Notes: a model not told the origin generated them from the sequence alone. A stretch of 64,000 bases of DNA from Micromonospora sp. Llam0 (GCF_003751085.1 NZ_RJJY01000002.1:2170001-2234000), one strand, 5' to 3'; positions 32,452 to 42,869 are shown, counted from the first letter of the stretch. Numbers and translations: made by a program.

Positions 32452-33663
32452 ATGCATACACCAGAGAGCTTCGGTGCCACTATCAGAGCATTCAGGGTGG
32501 AAGCCGGGCTCACAGTCCGCAGCCTCGCCGCCCGGGTCCATCTGTCCCCCGCCGCTCTGTGCAACATCGAGGCCGGTCGGCGGCAAGGAAGACCCCAGCT
32601 GGCGAGATCCTGTGACGAGATATTCGGCACCACTCCTGTGCTGGCGACCATGCTGGCCCTAGGCGAAGGAGTGGATGACCAGATGAGACGACGAACACTG
32701 CTGACGGCCACGGGAGTGGCGCTGACGTTCGGCGGCATCGCCACGCTGACCACGCTGGTCGAGCAAGGCATGCTCGACGCCATCGCCGCCGACCCCGACT
32801 GGGATCAGGTGATCGGCGACTACAACCGCCGGTTGGTCACCTCACCTGACAGCCAGTTCGGTGCAGCCCTGGTCGGACACCTGACTGCAGCCAACCTACT
32901 GCTCGCCCAAGCTGGAGGGCACCCGAAGCCTGAGCTGTTGAGCGCGCTGGCCCGCCTAACTCAGCTGGTGGGTCTGTGGAAGGGAAACAAGGGCAATGTG
33001 GTCGGGGCGTGGGATTCATACCGGCAGGCCAGCTTCTTCGCCGGGCTCGCCAACGACAGGGCAGTTCAGGCGTGGGTCGGCGCCCGAACCGCGTCCCGTG
33101 CCCCTTACGAGGGGCTTACCTACCGGGAGACCGTGGAGCGGGCCGAGCGGGCCCTGGACCTGGCGCCGGCGGTGTCCCCTGCGCGCGTCGAAGCGCATAG
33201 CGCATTGGTTCACGTGGCGGCGCTGACAGGTAACCTCGCCGCCGGCCGGCAGCAGGTGGCCGCGATGGAGCGGTCCGCAGAGGTTTTGCCGACCAGCGGC
33301 GACGTCGACGGGCCGCTGGCGCGCACTGCGTCGTTCCGGATCTACCTGGAATCCCGTTGCGGATCTCCCGAGGCGGCGGACACAGCGTGGGACCAGCGGG
33401 CGCTACTGCGGGGGGTGCCGGTATGGGACGCAGATGCCTGCGTGTACTACGGCATGAGCCTGGTGCGACGCGGCGATGTTGCTGCCGGAATCGGCCTGGC
33501 GCTCGATGCCGCCCGCCTGATGGCGGCCCGAGTGCAGGTTATCGGGATGGGTGTGCGTGACCTGATTGGCATGGTGCCCGCCGGGCACCGGTCCGACGCG
33601 CTCGACGAGCTGCGCACCTACGCCTCGCGTGAACGCGGGCCGTGGGAGATACTGGTCAGGTGA
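32452..33663 (+). CDS. XRE-family helix-turn-helix regulator with TPR-like helices
   Basis: The protein has 403 aa from the ATG at 32452; a GTG at 32431 would add seven residues. The N-terminal HTH reads GATIRAFRVEAGLTVRSLAA, then LSPAALCNIEAGRRQGRPQL (about residues 6-60). The remainder is alpha-helical and repeat-like (ALARLTQLVGLWKGN..., WDSYRQASFFAGLANDRAVQ), resembling the TPR-type C-terminal halves of actinobacterial XRE regulators that often control cell signalling or metabolite genes. A short ORF is coupled downstream. It is the only regulator near the biosynthetic operon, but 1.7 kb away. Confidence 0.85.
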   Translation: MHTPESFGATIRAFRVEAGLTVRSLAARVHLSPAALCNIEAGRRQGRPQLARSCDEIFGTTPVLATMLALGEGVDDQMRRRTLLTATGVALTFGGIATLTTLVEQGMLDAIAADPDWDQVIGDYNRRLVTSPDSQFGAALVGHLTAANLLLAQAGGHPKPELLSALARLTQLVGLWKGNKGNVVGAWDSYRQASFFAGLANDRAVQAWVGARTASRAPYEGLTYRETVERAERALDLAPAVSPARVEAHSALVHVAALTGNLAAGRQQVAAMERSAEVLPTSGDVDGPLARTASFRIYLESRCGSPEAADTAWDQRALLRGVPVWDADACVYYGMSLVRRGDVAAGIGLALDAARLMAARVQVIGMGVRDLIGMVPAGHRSDALDELRTYASRERGPWEILVR

Positions 33664-33827
33664 AGGCAAGGATTGATGGCGAGCCGCAGCGGGAAGCCGC
33701 TGCCGCAGCCTACGCGCGGGTGCAGGCAGATCTCGATCCGGATCGAGAGGTCCGGCGTGGCCATCGCAGCAGCTCTGCCGATCAACAACCGGAACCCGAG
33801 CCCGATCCGGAGCAGGTCGGATTCTGA
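33660..33827 (+). CDS. Small coupled hypothetical protein
   Basis: 55 aa from a GTG overlapping the regulator stop (GTGA). It starts MKARIDGEPQREAAAAAYAR and ends in an acidic, proline-rich tail. Short coupled ORFs in this position are common after XRE/TPR regulators in actinomycetes. Function unknown. Confidence 0.5.
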   Translation: MKARIDGEPQREAAAAAYARVQADLDPDREVRRGHRSSSADQQPEPEPDPEQVGF

Positions 33828-35237
33828 AATGCTGAAGGCCGGGCCTCGTTGGGAAAACGGGGTCCACGCACTCACTCGGAGTTTCGTTGTCATCCAACAA
33901 CTCTGAGTAGTCGACGAATCGGGCGGGTGGTCCGGCCCATCCAACATTTCGTTCAGGCGCTCGGTTCGTCACTGGTTGTCCCCGCCTGTCTGCTGACAGG
34001 GCCGCAAACAGGCTTGATAGCGGAAGTTGACACACTTCATGCTTGCGGTGGGAGGGACCGCCTCGCCGTCAGGTAGTAGGAGAGCGGGAACGGTGAAGCC
34101 GACGGGCATATGCCTTGCCTGCGAGAGCGTACAGATCGAACCACTCGAGCCAGATCGGGCTGGTCAAATCGGCCGGGCAGTGGATCATTTCGATGTCCTC
34201 CCGCGTGTCCCGGGATCACGGTGACGCCGAGCGGCGGACCGCCGACGCCGAGATGCCACCCTTCAGGCCCTGCCACTTGTCGGGGTACAAGCTGGTTTAC
34301 ATAGGCGCGTACGGCCAGGTGTGCAGAGCTTGTCGTACTTGCCGCAAGGACGAATGATCGACAAAGTTGGGTACCCCTCAGTCGAGGTGCCTCCAGACCT
34401 TGCAAAGGCAGCCGGATCGGCGTGCTTCTGGCAGTGGGCCGTGAGCATGGAGGAGCTTGGGTGCGCAGCCGCAGCCAGGCGCTGTCATCGGTAGCAAGCC
34501 GACCCGCACCGCAGCCGCGTAGCGGCGAGGAGGGGAAGCGGCGCGGTAGGAATCCTGAAGTCGCAGCACCTCGCGCGGGCCAGCGCCTGGTACGGCGCGG
34601 ATCTTGTCGTCACGTTGTGTACTTCAAGCCGTACACCGACACCACTCGGAGCTGTATTCCACATTGGTCCACCCGGTAGGCCCCGGTCGTTGCCTTCTCA
34701 ACCAGTCCAGGGTTGGGCGGCTTCCGTCGAGCTCTCGCCGGCTGGGCAGGCAGGTCTGCAGAGAGAGGCCGCTCACCTGGCATCACGCATACACGCGGCC
34801 GGAACGCTGTTGCGTCAAAGTCGTCATCCACGGCAACGCTTCCAGGCGGCTCGACGCTATACACCGCCAAGCCGTTGCGGCACTGCGTCTGCTCCGCGCA
34901 GGCTGAGCCCATACCATTCTCGTCCTTTGTACTTGCTCGCAAGCAAATCGTGAACATGGGAAAACACACACCCGCGTCGCGGACCACCGAGTGCCGGCAA
35001 GCTATCGACGATGGAACGCACCTCTTGTCAAGACCAACTCGTCAGGCAGAGGTAAACCTGAGCCGCATAAGGGCTTGGCCTGAGTGCGTCGCGATCACAC
35101 ATCCGCAGCGCCCAAAGCTTGGCCAGGGGGACCTCATGCGCCTGTCGCGTCGAAGGACTGATTAATGTTGATGAAAGTACTCACGCCGACCGTAACCGCC
35201 ATCCCATGGGTACACCTTCCGCCGTGGTCGGCTCATC
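33828..35237. other. Gene-poor region of 1.4 kb
   Basis: Several frames longer than 60 codons exist on both strands, but none has a domain, a good start or consistent third-position bias. GC content falls in places. Frames near 34104-34220 (KPTGICLACESVQIEPL) and 34713-35165 were considered and not accepted. It may contain decayed genes. Confidence 0.4.
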
Positions 35238-35927
35238 GTGACTGACTATCGCACTGGCGCGCGTCGGCGGTCGGCGTTGTCGTTGCCGGGCGGTCGTCGT
35301 CTGCTGGCGGATGAATTCTTCCTGATGGCGCACCACGACGTGTCAGGCCGACTACGGCTGGCGCCGCGGATCGCGGGACTCGGGGTAGCCGCCGCCCTAG
35401 TGATCGACCTGGCCGTGACGGGTGCGCTGGTGGTGACTCCGACGGGCCAGTTGGTTCGCACGTCGGTGTCCGTGCCTGCGGATGTATGGGAGTGGCGGGT
35501 GCTGGGCTGGGTGGCGGCGGAGCCGGGCCAGCCGGTCGCCACCTGGATCGATTTTCTGGCCGATCAGTCGGTTGAGGCGGTGGGTGAGCGGCTGGCGGCT
35601 GCTGGAGTAGTTCGTCGGGTGCGTGTTCGGCGCCTGCTGAAGACCCCGAGGATCGCGTGGGAGCCGGCGGACATGAACGTGGCGGCATGGCCGTGGGCCA
35701 GGTTGTCAACCCGCATCCGCCGTAGTGAGCGACTTGAAGCGTTCGACAGCTGCCTGGCCCGTCTGAGCCTGGCTACGGGCATCGAGGGCCGTTTCCTGGA
35801 TGGCGAGTCTGCGCAGGCGCGGCAGCGTCTTGAACAGCTCTTGAGTCCGGTGTCGCTGCAGCTGGATGGCCTGCTGCGGCAGTTGTCGGCGGCGGTGGGC
35901 CGGGCCGTGTTGGGCGGCCGGACCTGA
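35238..35927 (+). CDS. GPP34 (GOLPH3-like) family protein
   Basis: The protein has 229 aa from a GTG at 35238. LLADEFFLMAHHDVSGRLRL is the family signature at the N-terminus, followed by GLGVAAALVIDLAVTGAL. The rest is helical, as in GOLPH3/Vps74 folds. Eukaryotic members bind phosphoinositides on the Golgi; bacterial members are cytoplasmic or membrane-peripheral proteins of unknown function. It is followed 90 bases later by a permease gene in the same direction. Confidence 0.85.
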   Translation: MTDYRTGARRRSALSLPGGRRLLADEFFLMAHHDVSGRLRLAPRIAGLGVAAALVIDLAVTGALVVTPTGQLVRTSVSVPADVWEWRVLGWVAAEPGQPVATWIDFLADQSVEAVGERLAAAGVVRRVRVRRLLKTPRIAWEPADMNVAAWPWARLSTRIRRSERLEAFDSCLARLSLATGIEGRFLDGESAQARQRLEQLLSPVSLQLDGLLRQLSAAVGRAVLGGRT

Positions 35928-36017
35928 CCACCGCCACCGCTGTTCGGGCGTCTGCCTGGCGTCGCTGACTCGTCCCTGAACCCCTTTTCTGGTCTCGTCT
36001 TTCCTCAGGAGTGTGTT

Positions 36018-37541
36018 GTGTCTGTTTCGCATGGTGTGCCGCGTCCGCGTCGGGGTGGTGTCGCCGCAGCCCTGGCCCGGTCCCGGCTCGGGGTGCCACA
36101 GGTCGTGTTCTTTGTCCTGGCCGCTGCGGCGCCGATGACGGTGGTCGCCAGCGCGGTGCCGACCGCGTACGCGGTGACCGGCCTGTCCGGGGTGCCGGTC
36201 GCCTACGCGGCGACCGCCGCGGTGATGCTGCTGTTCGCGGTCGGCTACGTCGCGATGTCGCGGCATGTGGTCAATGCCGGGTCGATGTACTCCTACGTCG
36301 CACACGCCCTCGGCCCAGCGTCCGGGGTGGCGGCGGCGTTCGTGGCGGTCGTCGCCTACAACCTGATGCAGATCGGCCTGTACGGGGCGTTCGGTGTCGT
36401 CGCGGCCGCCGCCGCATCGGCGGTGGCCGGTGTCAGCGTGCCGTGGTGGGTGTGGGCTTTCGCCGGTTGGGCGCTGGTCGCCGGTCTCGGGCTGGCTCGG
36501 GTCGACCTCAACGGCCGGGTCCTGGGTGTGCTGCTGGTGGCGGAGATCGCCGTGGTCGTGGTCTTCGACACCATCATGGTCACCGCTGACCCTGCTGGCG
36601 GGGTGTTGTCGCTGCACGGGTTGGAGCCGGCACACCTGGCCGCGCCGGGAATGGCGGCGATCCTCGTCGGTGGGATCGCCGGCTACGTCGGCGTCGAGGC
36701 CACCACCGTCCTCGCGGAGGAGACCCGCGACCCCCAGCGCACGGTGGCCTACGCCACCTACACCGCGATCGCCGTCACCGCCGTCCTATATGCGGGGTCG
36801 GCGTGGGCGATGCAGACCGCCGCCGGCCCCGACCACATCGTTGGTGCCGCCGCCCGCCACGGGCCGGAGTTGATGTTCGTCCTGATCGACGGCCACCTCC
36901 CACGCCTCGTGGTGGACCTGGGCCGGCTGCTGCTGCTGACGAGCCTGTTCGCCGCCCTGCTCGCCTTCCACAACATGGTCGCACGCTACCTGTTCGCGTT
37001 GGGCCGCGAACAGGTCCTGCCCGCAGCCCTGGGACGCACCAACGGGCGGACCGGCGCGCCGAAACTCGGCTCCCTCACCCAGACCGCCGCCGCCGGCACC
37101 GTCATTACCATCTATGCGGCCGCCGGGCTTGATCCGATCACGCATTTGTTCTTCTGGTTGACTGTCACCGGCGGCCTGGGCGTGTTGATCCTGATGACCG
37201 CGACCAGCCTCGCCGTCATCGCCTACTTCCGCCACGACCGGCGGGGCGAGAGCCGCTGGTCCGTCACCGTGGCACCCGCCGGAGCACTAGCCGTGCTGAC
37301 CGTCGTCCTCGCCGGCACCCTCATCGGATTCGGCGATCTCCTCAACGTCCCAGCCGGCTCCCCAGCCCGGTGGCTACTACCCGGCCTGTACGGCGTCGCC
37401 ATCACCGCCGGCCTCGGCTGGGCAGCCGTGCTGCACCGTACGCGGCCCTCCGCCTACGACAGCGTCGGCGCGGGTGCCGACGCCGTCACCCGCCCCACCA
37501 CCCACACGTCCGCCCCTATCCGCCAGGAGACTCGCCGGTGA
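36018..37541 (+). CDS. APC-superfamily amino acid permease
   Basis: The protein has 507 aa from a GTG at 36018. About 12 hydrophobic segments are visible. The first helix region, QVVFFVLAAAAPMTVVASAV, and GYVGVEATTVLAEETRDPQR (helix 6 region, with the conserved E and P of APC transporters) support the family. It imports or exchanges an amino acid or amine across the cytoplasmic membrane. Its stop overlaps the acetyltransferase GTG (GTGA), so the two are co-translated. Substrate unknown. Confidence 0.88.
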   Translation: MSVSHGVPRPRRGGVAAALARSRLGVPQVVFFVLAAAAPMTVVASAVPTAYAVTGLSGVPVAYAATAAVMLLFAVGYVAMSRHVVNAGSMYSYVAHALGPASGVAAAFVAVVAYNLMQIGLYGAFGVVAAAAASAVAGVSVPWWVWAFAGWALVAGLGLARVDLNGRVLGVLLVAEIAVVVVFDTIMVTADPAGGVLSLHGLEPAHLAAPGMAAILVGGIAGYVGVEATTVLAEETRDPQRTVAYATYTAIAVTAVLYAGSAWAMQTAAGPDHIVGAAARHGPELMFVLIDGHLPRLVVDLGRLLLLTSLFAALLAFHNMVARYLFALGREQVLPAALGRTNGRTGAPKLGSLTQTAAAGTVITIYAAAGLDPITHLFFWLTVTGGLGVLILMTATSLAVIAYFRHDRRGESRWSVTVAPAGALAVLTVVLAGTLIGFGDLLNVPAGSPARWLLPGLYGVAITAGLGWAAVLHRTRPSAYDSVGAGADAVTRPTTHTSAPIRQETRR

Positions 37542-38167
37542 CAACCGCCTCCACCACCCTGATCCGTGTCGCCGACCGCCACGACATCGCCCCACTGGCA
37601 GCGGCGCTGGTCGACGCTTTCGTCGACACCCCCGACGCCGTCTGGCTCATCCCCGACCCGGCCGAACGCCGACAGGTCTACCAGCAGCTCTGTCCCGCGA
37701 TTCTCACTCAGGCCATCGTGGCGGGCACCGTCTACACCACCGACGACCACGCCGGCGCCGCACTGTGGCTGCCCCACACCATCGCCCACGCCCCAGACCC
37801 CCACCACGCCGCCACGGTCGACCGCGCCACCGGCCCACACGCCCCACGGTTCGCCCGCCTCGCCGCGCTGCTGCACCACGACGCCCCACGCCGCCCGCAC
37901 ACCTACCTCGCCTACCTCGGTGTCGCCCCTACCCGGCAGCGTCAGGGTGTCGGTACCGCGCTGCTCGCCCACCGGCACGCCACCTGCGACACCGCCGGCA
38001 CGCCGGTGCACCTCGTCGCCACCACCGCAGACGCTCGCCGCCTCTACCAGCGGCTCGGCTACCACGACACCACCCCCGCCCCGCTGCACCTACCCGACGG
38101 CGGCCCACCCCTGTGGCCCATGTGGCGCCAACCCCACGCCCACGTCAGCCCTCGCCGGGAGCCGTGA
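37538..38167 (+). CDS. GNAT-family N-acetyltransferase
   Basis: The protein has 209 aa from the GTG at 37538. The acetyl-CoA-binding motif A is LGVAPTRQRQGVGTALL, preceded by the strand HTYLAYLGV and followed by LYQRLGYHDT (motif B). Length and layout are those of small-molecule GNATs. It is coupled upstream to an APC permease and downstream to a DUF574 methyltransferase (TGATG), suggesting a common small-molecule uptake or modification role. Confidence 0.88.
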   Translation: MTTASTTLIRVADRHDIAPLAAALVDAFVDTPDAVWLIPDPAERRQVYQQLCPAILTQAIVAGTVYTTDDHAGAALWLPHTIAHAPDPHHAATVDRATGPHAPRFARLAALLHHDAPRRPHTYLAYLGVAPTRQRQGVGTALLAHRHATCDTAGTPVHLVATTADARRLYQRLGYHDTTPAPLHLPDGGPPLWPMWRQPHAHVSPRREP

Positions 38168-39066
38168 TGGCCACCCTGCTCGCCACCGCCACGGCCACAC
38201 GCCCCACCGTCGACGCCAGCCGGCCGGCTCTCGCCCGGCTCGTCAACTACTGGCTCGGCGGCAAGGACCACTTCGCCGCCGACCGTCACCTCGCCGACCA
38301 GATCACCCGCATCCATCCCGGCATCCCGCACGGCTACCGGGCAGCCCGACAGGCCGCTATCCGTACAGTCGCCCACCTAGCCACCGATGGGATACGCCAG
38401 TTCGTCGACCTCGGCCCAGGCTTGCCCACCCCGGACCACACCGACACCCACTGCGTCGCCCAAAACATCGCCCCGACGAGCGCGGTGGTCTACGTCGACC
38501 ATGACCCGCTCGTCCTTGCACACTGCCGCGCCCTGCATGTCAGCGACCTCGCCGGAGCCGTCACCGTGGTCGACGCCGACGCCACCCAGCCCGCACACCT
38601 CACAACGGCCATTACTGACCAACTCGACCCCACCGCACCGGTCGCGGTCCTGGCCACCAGCCTCGCCCACCACCTCGACGACCAACACCTCCGCGACCTG
38701 TTCACCCGCCTGACACGACACCTACCGGACGGAAGCCGGATCGTCGTCACCACCCATACCACTCGCCGAGGCGACCAGCGGCTCCGCACCGTTCAGCAAC
38801 GACTCACCCAGGCCGGCATCCCGTACCACAGACGCCCTCCCGCCCAGATCGCCCAACTCCTGCACAGCTGCGGCCTGACCCTGCCCGCGCCTGCCGGGCC
38901 ACCACCGGGACAGTCTCCACGCCCAGGCGACGATGCAGCCGATGACAACCGCGATGTGTGGGCCGATGCCCATGTCGGCCGCATCGACACCGGCCACCAC
39001 CGGCGACAGACGGACGTCCTCCAGACCACGACCGCACGAGGGGAAGCCGTTGATGTGCCGCGATGA
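38167..39066 (+). CDS. DUF574-family SAM-dependent methyltransferase
   Basis: The protein has 299 aa from the ATG at 38167, sharing one base with the preceding stop. RLVNYWLGGKDHFAADR is the DUF574 hallmark. FVDLGPGLPTPDHTD is the SAM-binding motif, and VVYVDHDPLVLAHCRAL the acidic second strand. These are abundant in actinomycetes with largely unknown substrates. Relative to typical members, the C-terminal 60 residues are lower in complexity (His/Asp/Arg-rich). Confidence 0.88.
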   Translation: MATLLATATATRPTVDASRPALARLVNYWLGGKDHFAADRHLADQITRIHPGIPHGYRAARQAAIRTVAHLATDGIRQFVDLGPGLPTPDHTDTHCVAQNIAPTSAVVYVDHDPLVLAHCRALHVSDLAGAVTVVDADATQPAHLTTAITDQLDPTAPVAVLATSLAHHLDDQHLRDLFTRLTRHLPDGSRIVVTTHTTRRGDQRLRTVQQRLTQAGIPYHRRPPAQIAQLLHSCGLTLPAPAGPPPGQSPRPGDDAADDNRDVWADAHVGRIDTGHHRRQTDVLQTTTARGEAVDVPR

Positions 39067-39693
39067 AGGGTGTGGGCGGCGTAGCTAGCTCACATGCTCG
39101 CTGCGGACCCGGCATGGACGGCTTCGCCAGCATCGCACCGTCCAGCTGACGCACTCGCTGCACGGCAGCCCGCGACCCCGGGCGCAGGGCGCCGTGGCAC
39201 CGCGAGAAGGTTAAGGACCTCGGCGGCCCCGCCCATCCCCGTAAACACCACCAGCCCTACAACGCCAGCACCCGGGAACCAGCCATGAGCCACCACGACA
39301 ACAGCGACAACCCGCGCCCGGATCCGTGCCGGCAGGACCGCGACCATGGCATCCTCTCGCAGCCTGCCGATATGCTTCACCCGGGCGGCGCGGCACCGTC
39401 TCCATGTCGATCTCCCGCAAGAGTCGACCGTGCCGCCCCACCCCGTCCGGGCACACTGACGTCCACGACCAGACAGCCCTGGCCACTACCCACCGCCCCC
39501 GCTCAAGCCGGTCCCGCGGTCGTACCTCACGCGCCCAGACAACCGACATTGACAACGGAATCTCCCCGTAGGCGACCTGCAGTTGTCCACCTCCGGCGGT
39601 ACCTGCTCTGGGCGGTGTGGAATGGCTCAGTCTGTTCGGCCCTGAGCCATTGCCCCGATTGATTGAACCGGCACGGACCTGGAGGATTCACTG
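39067..39693. other. Intergenic region, no supported gene
   Basis: About 630 bases. A hydrophobic minus-strand frame (39090-39347, MVAVLPARIRARVVAVVVVA) could be a small membrane protein but has no ribosome-binding site or known relatives. The ribosome-binding site GGAGG for the next gene lies at the right edge. Confidence 0.4.
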
Positions 39694-40335
39694 ATGACCA
39701 TCAACCCATCTGACGGCGGGGCCGGCCGGCACAGCGATGATGAAGATCAGGCCGATGCGCTCGCGGCGGTCCAGTCCATGCTGGGCGGCTTCCAGGTCGA
39801 GATCCGCACCGCCGGAGAACTGGCGGCGCTGATGGGAAGGTTGCCGGCGGACACTCCGATCAGCGTGGCCGGCCACGCTCGCGTCGACCGTGACCTGGCC
39901 CTCGACGAGGTCGAGGACCGCACGGCCGCCGTGGCGACGACCATTCCCATGCTCATGCCCCGCAACGGCGACCCTGCTGCGCGGATCCAGGAATGCACGC
40001 CCGGGCCGCGGACGACAGCCGGTGTTCAGCTCGGCGCGGTCGTGGTGGCCGAGGACGCGGAGGTGGCGCCGGAGCGGACCAAAGCTTTCTGCCCTTACTG
40101 GCAGGCCGTGGAAGCCAAGCATGACGACGACGCCGCGGGCCTGTTCGACGCGCACAACGAGATGCTCACGTTCGTCGCCGAGACGTTGGAGGGCGACGTC
40201 GAGGCCATCCTGCACGAATGGGTCCCCGACGACGACCTGCGTGAGCAGATGCGGATCGAGGGGCAGCGGCTCCGCCACACCGTCGACCGCCTGACGGCAC
40301 TCGGCGCCAAGGTCAACACGCCGCGGCCAGGGTGA
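39694..40335 (+). CDS. Hypothetical protein with DUF6225-like N-terminus
   Basis: The protein has 213 aa; GGAGG lies about 8 bases before the ATG. The segment IRTAGELAALMGRLPADTPI resembles DUF6225-type domains that begin with a small beta-alpha unit. The C-terminal half is acidic and helical (AGLFDAHNEMLTFVAETLEG). No catalytic motif and no signal or membrane segment is seen. Probably a soluble cytoplasmic protein of unknown function. Confidence 0.65.
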   Translation: MTINPSDGGAGRHSDDEDQADALAAVQSMLGGFQVEIRTAGELAALMGRLPADTPISVAGHARVDRDLALDEVEDRTAAVATTIPMLMPRNGDPAARIQECTPGPRTTAGVQLGAVVVAEDAEVAPERTKAFCPYWQAVEAKHDDDAAGLFDAHNEMLTFVAETLEGDVEAILHEWVPDDDLREQMRIEGQRLRHTVDRLTALGAKVNTPRPG

Positions 40336-40742
40336 CCCGGCGGCGTTCGTCGATCGCCTCGGCCGCACCGCCAGGGCCGTCACCCCGGCGAGAGTACGCA
40401 GCACCGTCGCCGGGCTGGGCAAGCACCTCGCTGTCGGGCGAGCCGGTCGGTGGCCCGGACGAGTACGTCGGCGTAGTCAGATGGGTCCCTTTGTTGGTGG
40501 TCGATGGACTGACCGGCCGGTTCTCCCCGCCGCAGCCTGGACCCTGCGCGAAATACTGGCGACGATCGATCTCGCCCTGGCCGGGCAAGCTGGGGGCTTG
40601 GCTCAGCCAGGCCCTGGCCATCTCTGCCGGCGTGATCATGCCAGGGCGAGGGTTCACCGAGGGGCCGCACTCCAGGCGATGACGTCGACACTGGGACTTC
40701 GGACTACTTAAGGTCAAACTGGCGCAAGGTAGGCGGCTTGAT
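40336..40742. other. Intergenic region, no supported gene
   Basis: About 400 bases. Open frames on both strands (a minus-strand one from 40717, a plus-strand one from 40332) encode low-complexity Pro/Ser/Gly-rich sequence without domains and were not accepted. Confidence 0.4.
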
Positions 40743-42869
40743 GTGCATGGAATGTGTACGGTGTGCGGCGTGAGGTTCGTCGATGGTTCGCCCGCGCCGT
40801 TGGTCGTGTGTCCGGACTGCGATGGTGTGAAGTTCGTGCTTCGTGCGTGCCAGTGCCGCTACTCCGGCGACTTCTTGGTAGCGACTGGGCCGGAGTCACT
40901 GTTGCCGGATCGTAGCCCTTATGCGGATTGCGCGCTTTGTGATGGCACGGGAACGGTCGGCCACGCCTGTGGTTACTGCGACCAGGCCGGCGAAATACGC
41001 GCTCAGCTTGTCCTGACGGTGGTGAATCTGGATGTGGGGACGATCGCCTCGATCAGCGTGGTTCCTGGGGTTCTCGATCCGGTTCGGCTGCGTTCCGGTC
41101 GTTACGGCGTAGATCTGATGCCGGTGGTGCGTGAGCTTGCTGCGGGTCTTGGTGTGGTGAGCGTTGAGGATTCGGTCGGCGCGGAGGACCCGTTCGACGC
41201 GCGCGCGTCGATGTACGTGGTGATGCCGGAGCGGTGGAGGCCGGGACTGCCGCAGCCGGAGAGATTGGTGTTGGAGGCTTCGGGCATTGCTGATGCCGCC
41301 CGCCATTTCGGTTGGCGGGTGTTCCTCGGCCGAGCGACCGTCGAGGTGTCGGCCGGTGTGGATGAGAAGTTGGGCTGGCTGTGTGGGCTGGCTGATCGAT
41401 TGTGTGTGGATCTGGTAGTCGATATGCGGTGTCCCGAGGATGTACGCAGCAGGTGGCCGTCGAAGCCGCGCTTCGACGTGCGATTCGAGATCCCGGGAAC
41501 CGCTGTTCCGGCCGAGGGCGGCTGCCACGTTGGCCTTGGCGCGGCGGTCGAAGCGTTTTCGGTCCGTGATGCTGCGGCGCAGGTCGCGGGCCGGTGGGTG
41601 AACGTACCGTCCCATTGGGTTGCTTCTCAGCCGGTGGGGGATCGCCCGGTCGTGACCGTCTCGGCTGTCTCCGAGTCTCTCGGCCGAGTCGCCGGTGGTG
41701 GGTTGGGTGCGATCGCGACGTGGCGTGACGGTCGGTGGCACCACAGCGCGCTGATACACGCGGGCGAGGACGAGGCGCTGATTGCTCAGGCCACTGGTCA
41801 GGTCTCGACGAGGCGGAAGGCTGTTTACCTGCGGGAACGGGAACCGCTGGCACCGTCGTTTCGTCTGCTTGAGATTCCGGAGGATGCGTGCCCCGACTGC
41901 GTGGGCGGAACGGCGTGGCGTCGGTGCCCGTGCGTCCATGCGGTTGGTCCGGACGACGAGTGCGGAGCGTGCGGCGGGGCGGGGGTGTACGCGGACAGTG
42001 TGTGCAGTACCTGCCGAGGTAGCGAGGTCGTCCGGGCCGGCGCGGTGGTGACGCTACTAGATGTCAGTGGTCGGGTCTTGCATGTCAACTGGCGTCAGGA
42101 TGATGACCGATCCACCGATGTAGTTGGTGAGCAGCCGAACGGCGCGCCGGTGGTGCGGTTGGCGGAGCACTACCGGGTTGATTGTTGGGCGGCCCATTTC
42201 GGCGGGTCCGGCGATCAGTTGGTCGATCTCGGCCTCGATGCGCCCCTGGGTGTGGAGGCGCGCTGGGGCGTGCTGACCGCGGCCTCCGCCGATGATGCGG
42301 TGCGTGAGTATCTGATCCGGGTGAGTGCTGGCCGGCCAGCTGCTCGGGTGTTCGTCTGGGTAGACCGGGGCACGTCTACGGCGCTGGGCGCGTTGATGCG
42401 GGTTGTCTTCGGCCTCGGCCTGGCTGTGGAACTGGTTGCCCGCAGCTACCGGCACAACGCCGGAGACCCGGTGTTGGCGCAGGGAGAGACGTGGGGTGTC
42501 ACCGCTACCTCGCCAGTGCGCGGCGCGGCTGTGGCGTTCGCGGCGGCCAGCCCGTCGATGGCTTTAGCGGTGGCCGGGTTCGCGGACAGCCTCGGCACGC
42601 AGCTCCACGGTCTGGTTCCAGCAGACCCCACCCGACCGATCGCCGTGCCTCAACAGCCGCATCCAGTGGAGGTTGGTGGTGACGACTACGAGTACCTCAT
42701 GCGGCGCCTGGCGGAGTATCACGAAGGCGCGGCCGTCATGGCACGGCTGTTCCCGGGCGGGTGCCAGGTGCACGTCGAAGCTCGGGACGCGACGCGCCTG
42801 GCCGCGACCGCCGCGACGCTGCGAGACGCCGTCGTGGCCCTGCTCGGTCCGAACGCGCTTGACAGATAG
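40743..42869 (+). CDS. Large zinc-finger (DnaJ-type CxxC) hypothetical protein
   Basis: The protein has 708 aa from a GTG at 40743; an ATG at 40752 would remove three residues. Two clusters of paired cysteines are visible: CTVCGVRF, CPDCDGVKF, CALCDGTG and CGYCDQAG in the first 85 residues, then CPDCVGG, CGACGGAG and CSTCRGS at about residues 380-425. These resemble DnaJ-type CxxCxG zinc modules, but no J domain or other chaperone part is present. The regions between have no known domain. It may be a two-fold protein with a zinc hub in front of each half. Function unknown. Confidence 0.7.
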   Translation: MHGMCTVCGVRFVDGSPAPLVVCPDCDGVKFVLRACQCRYSGDFLVATGPESLLPDRSPYADCALCDGTGTVGHACGYCDQAGEIRAQLVLTVVNLDVGTIASISVVPGVLDPVRLRSGRYGVDLMPVVRELAAGLGVVSVEDSVGAEDPFDARASMYVVMPERWRPGLPQPERLVLEASGIADAARHFGWRVFLGRATVEVSAGVDEKLGWLCGLADRLCVDLVVDMRCPEDVRSRWPSKPRFDVRFEIPGTAVPAEGGCHVGLGAAVEAFSVRDAAAQVAGRWVNVPSHWVASQPVGDRPVVTVSAVSESLGRVAGGGLGAIATWRDGRWHHSALIHAGEDEALIAQATGQVSTRRKAVYLREREPLAPSFRLLEIPEDACPDCVGGTAWRRCPCVHAVGPDDECGACGGAGVYADSVCSTCRGSEVVRAGAVVTLLDVSGRVLHVNWRQDDDRSTDVVGEQPNGAPVVRLAEHYRVDCWAAHFGGSGDQLVDLGLDAPLGVEARWGVLTAASADDAVREYLIRVSAGRPAARVFVWVDRGTSTALGALMRVVFGLGLAVELVARSYRHNAGDPVLAQGETWGVTATSPVRGAAVAFAAASPSMALAVAGFADSLGTQLHGLVPADPTRPIAVPQQPHPVEVGGDDYEYLMRRLAEYHEGAAVMARLFPGGCQVHVEARDATRLAATAATLRDAVVALLGPNALDR

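Noticed and set aside
34713..35165. 150-codon plus-strand frame
   Set aside because: No recognisable domain, mixed codon bias and overlapping frames of similar quality on the other strand.
40896..41939. 347-codon minus-strand frame
   Set aside because: Antisense to the zinc-finger protein gene; Arg/His/Pro-rich with no domain.
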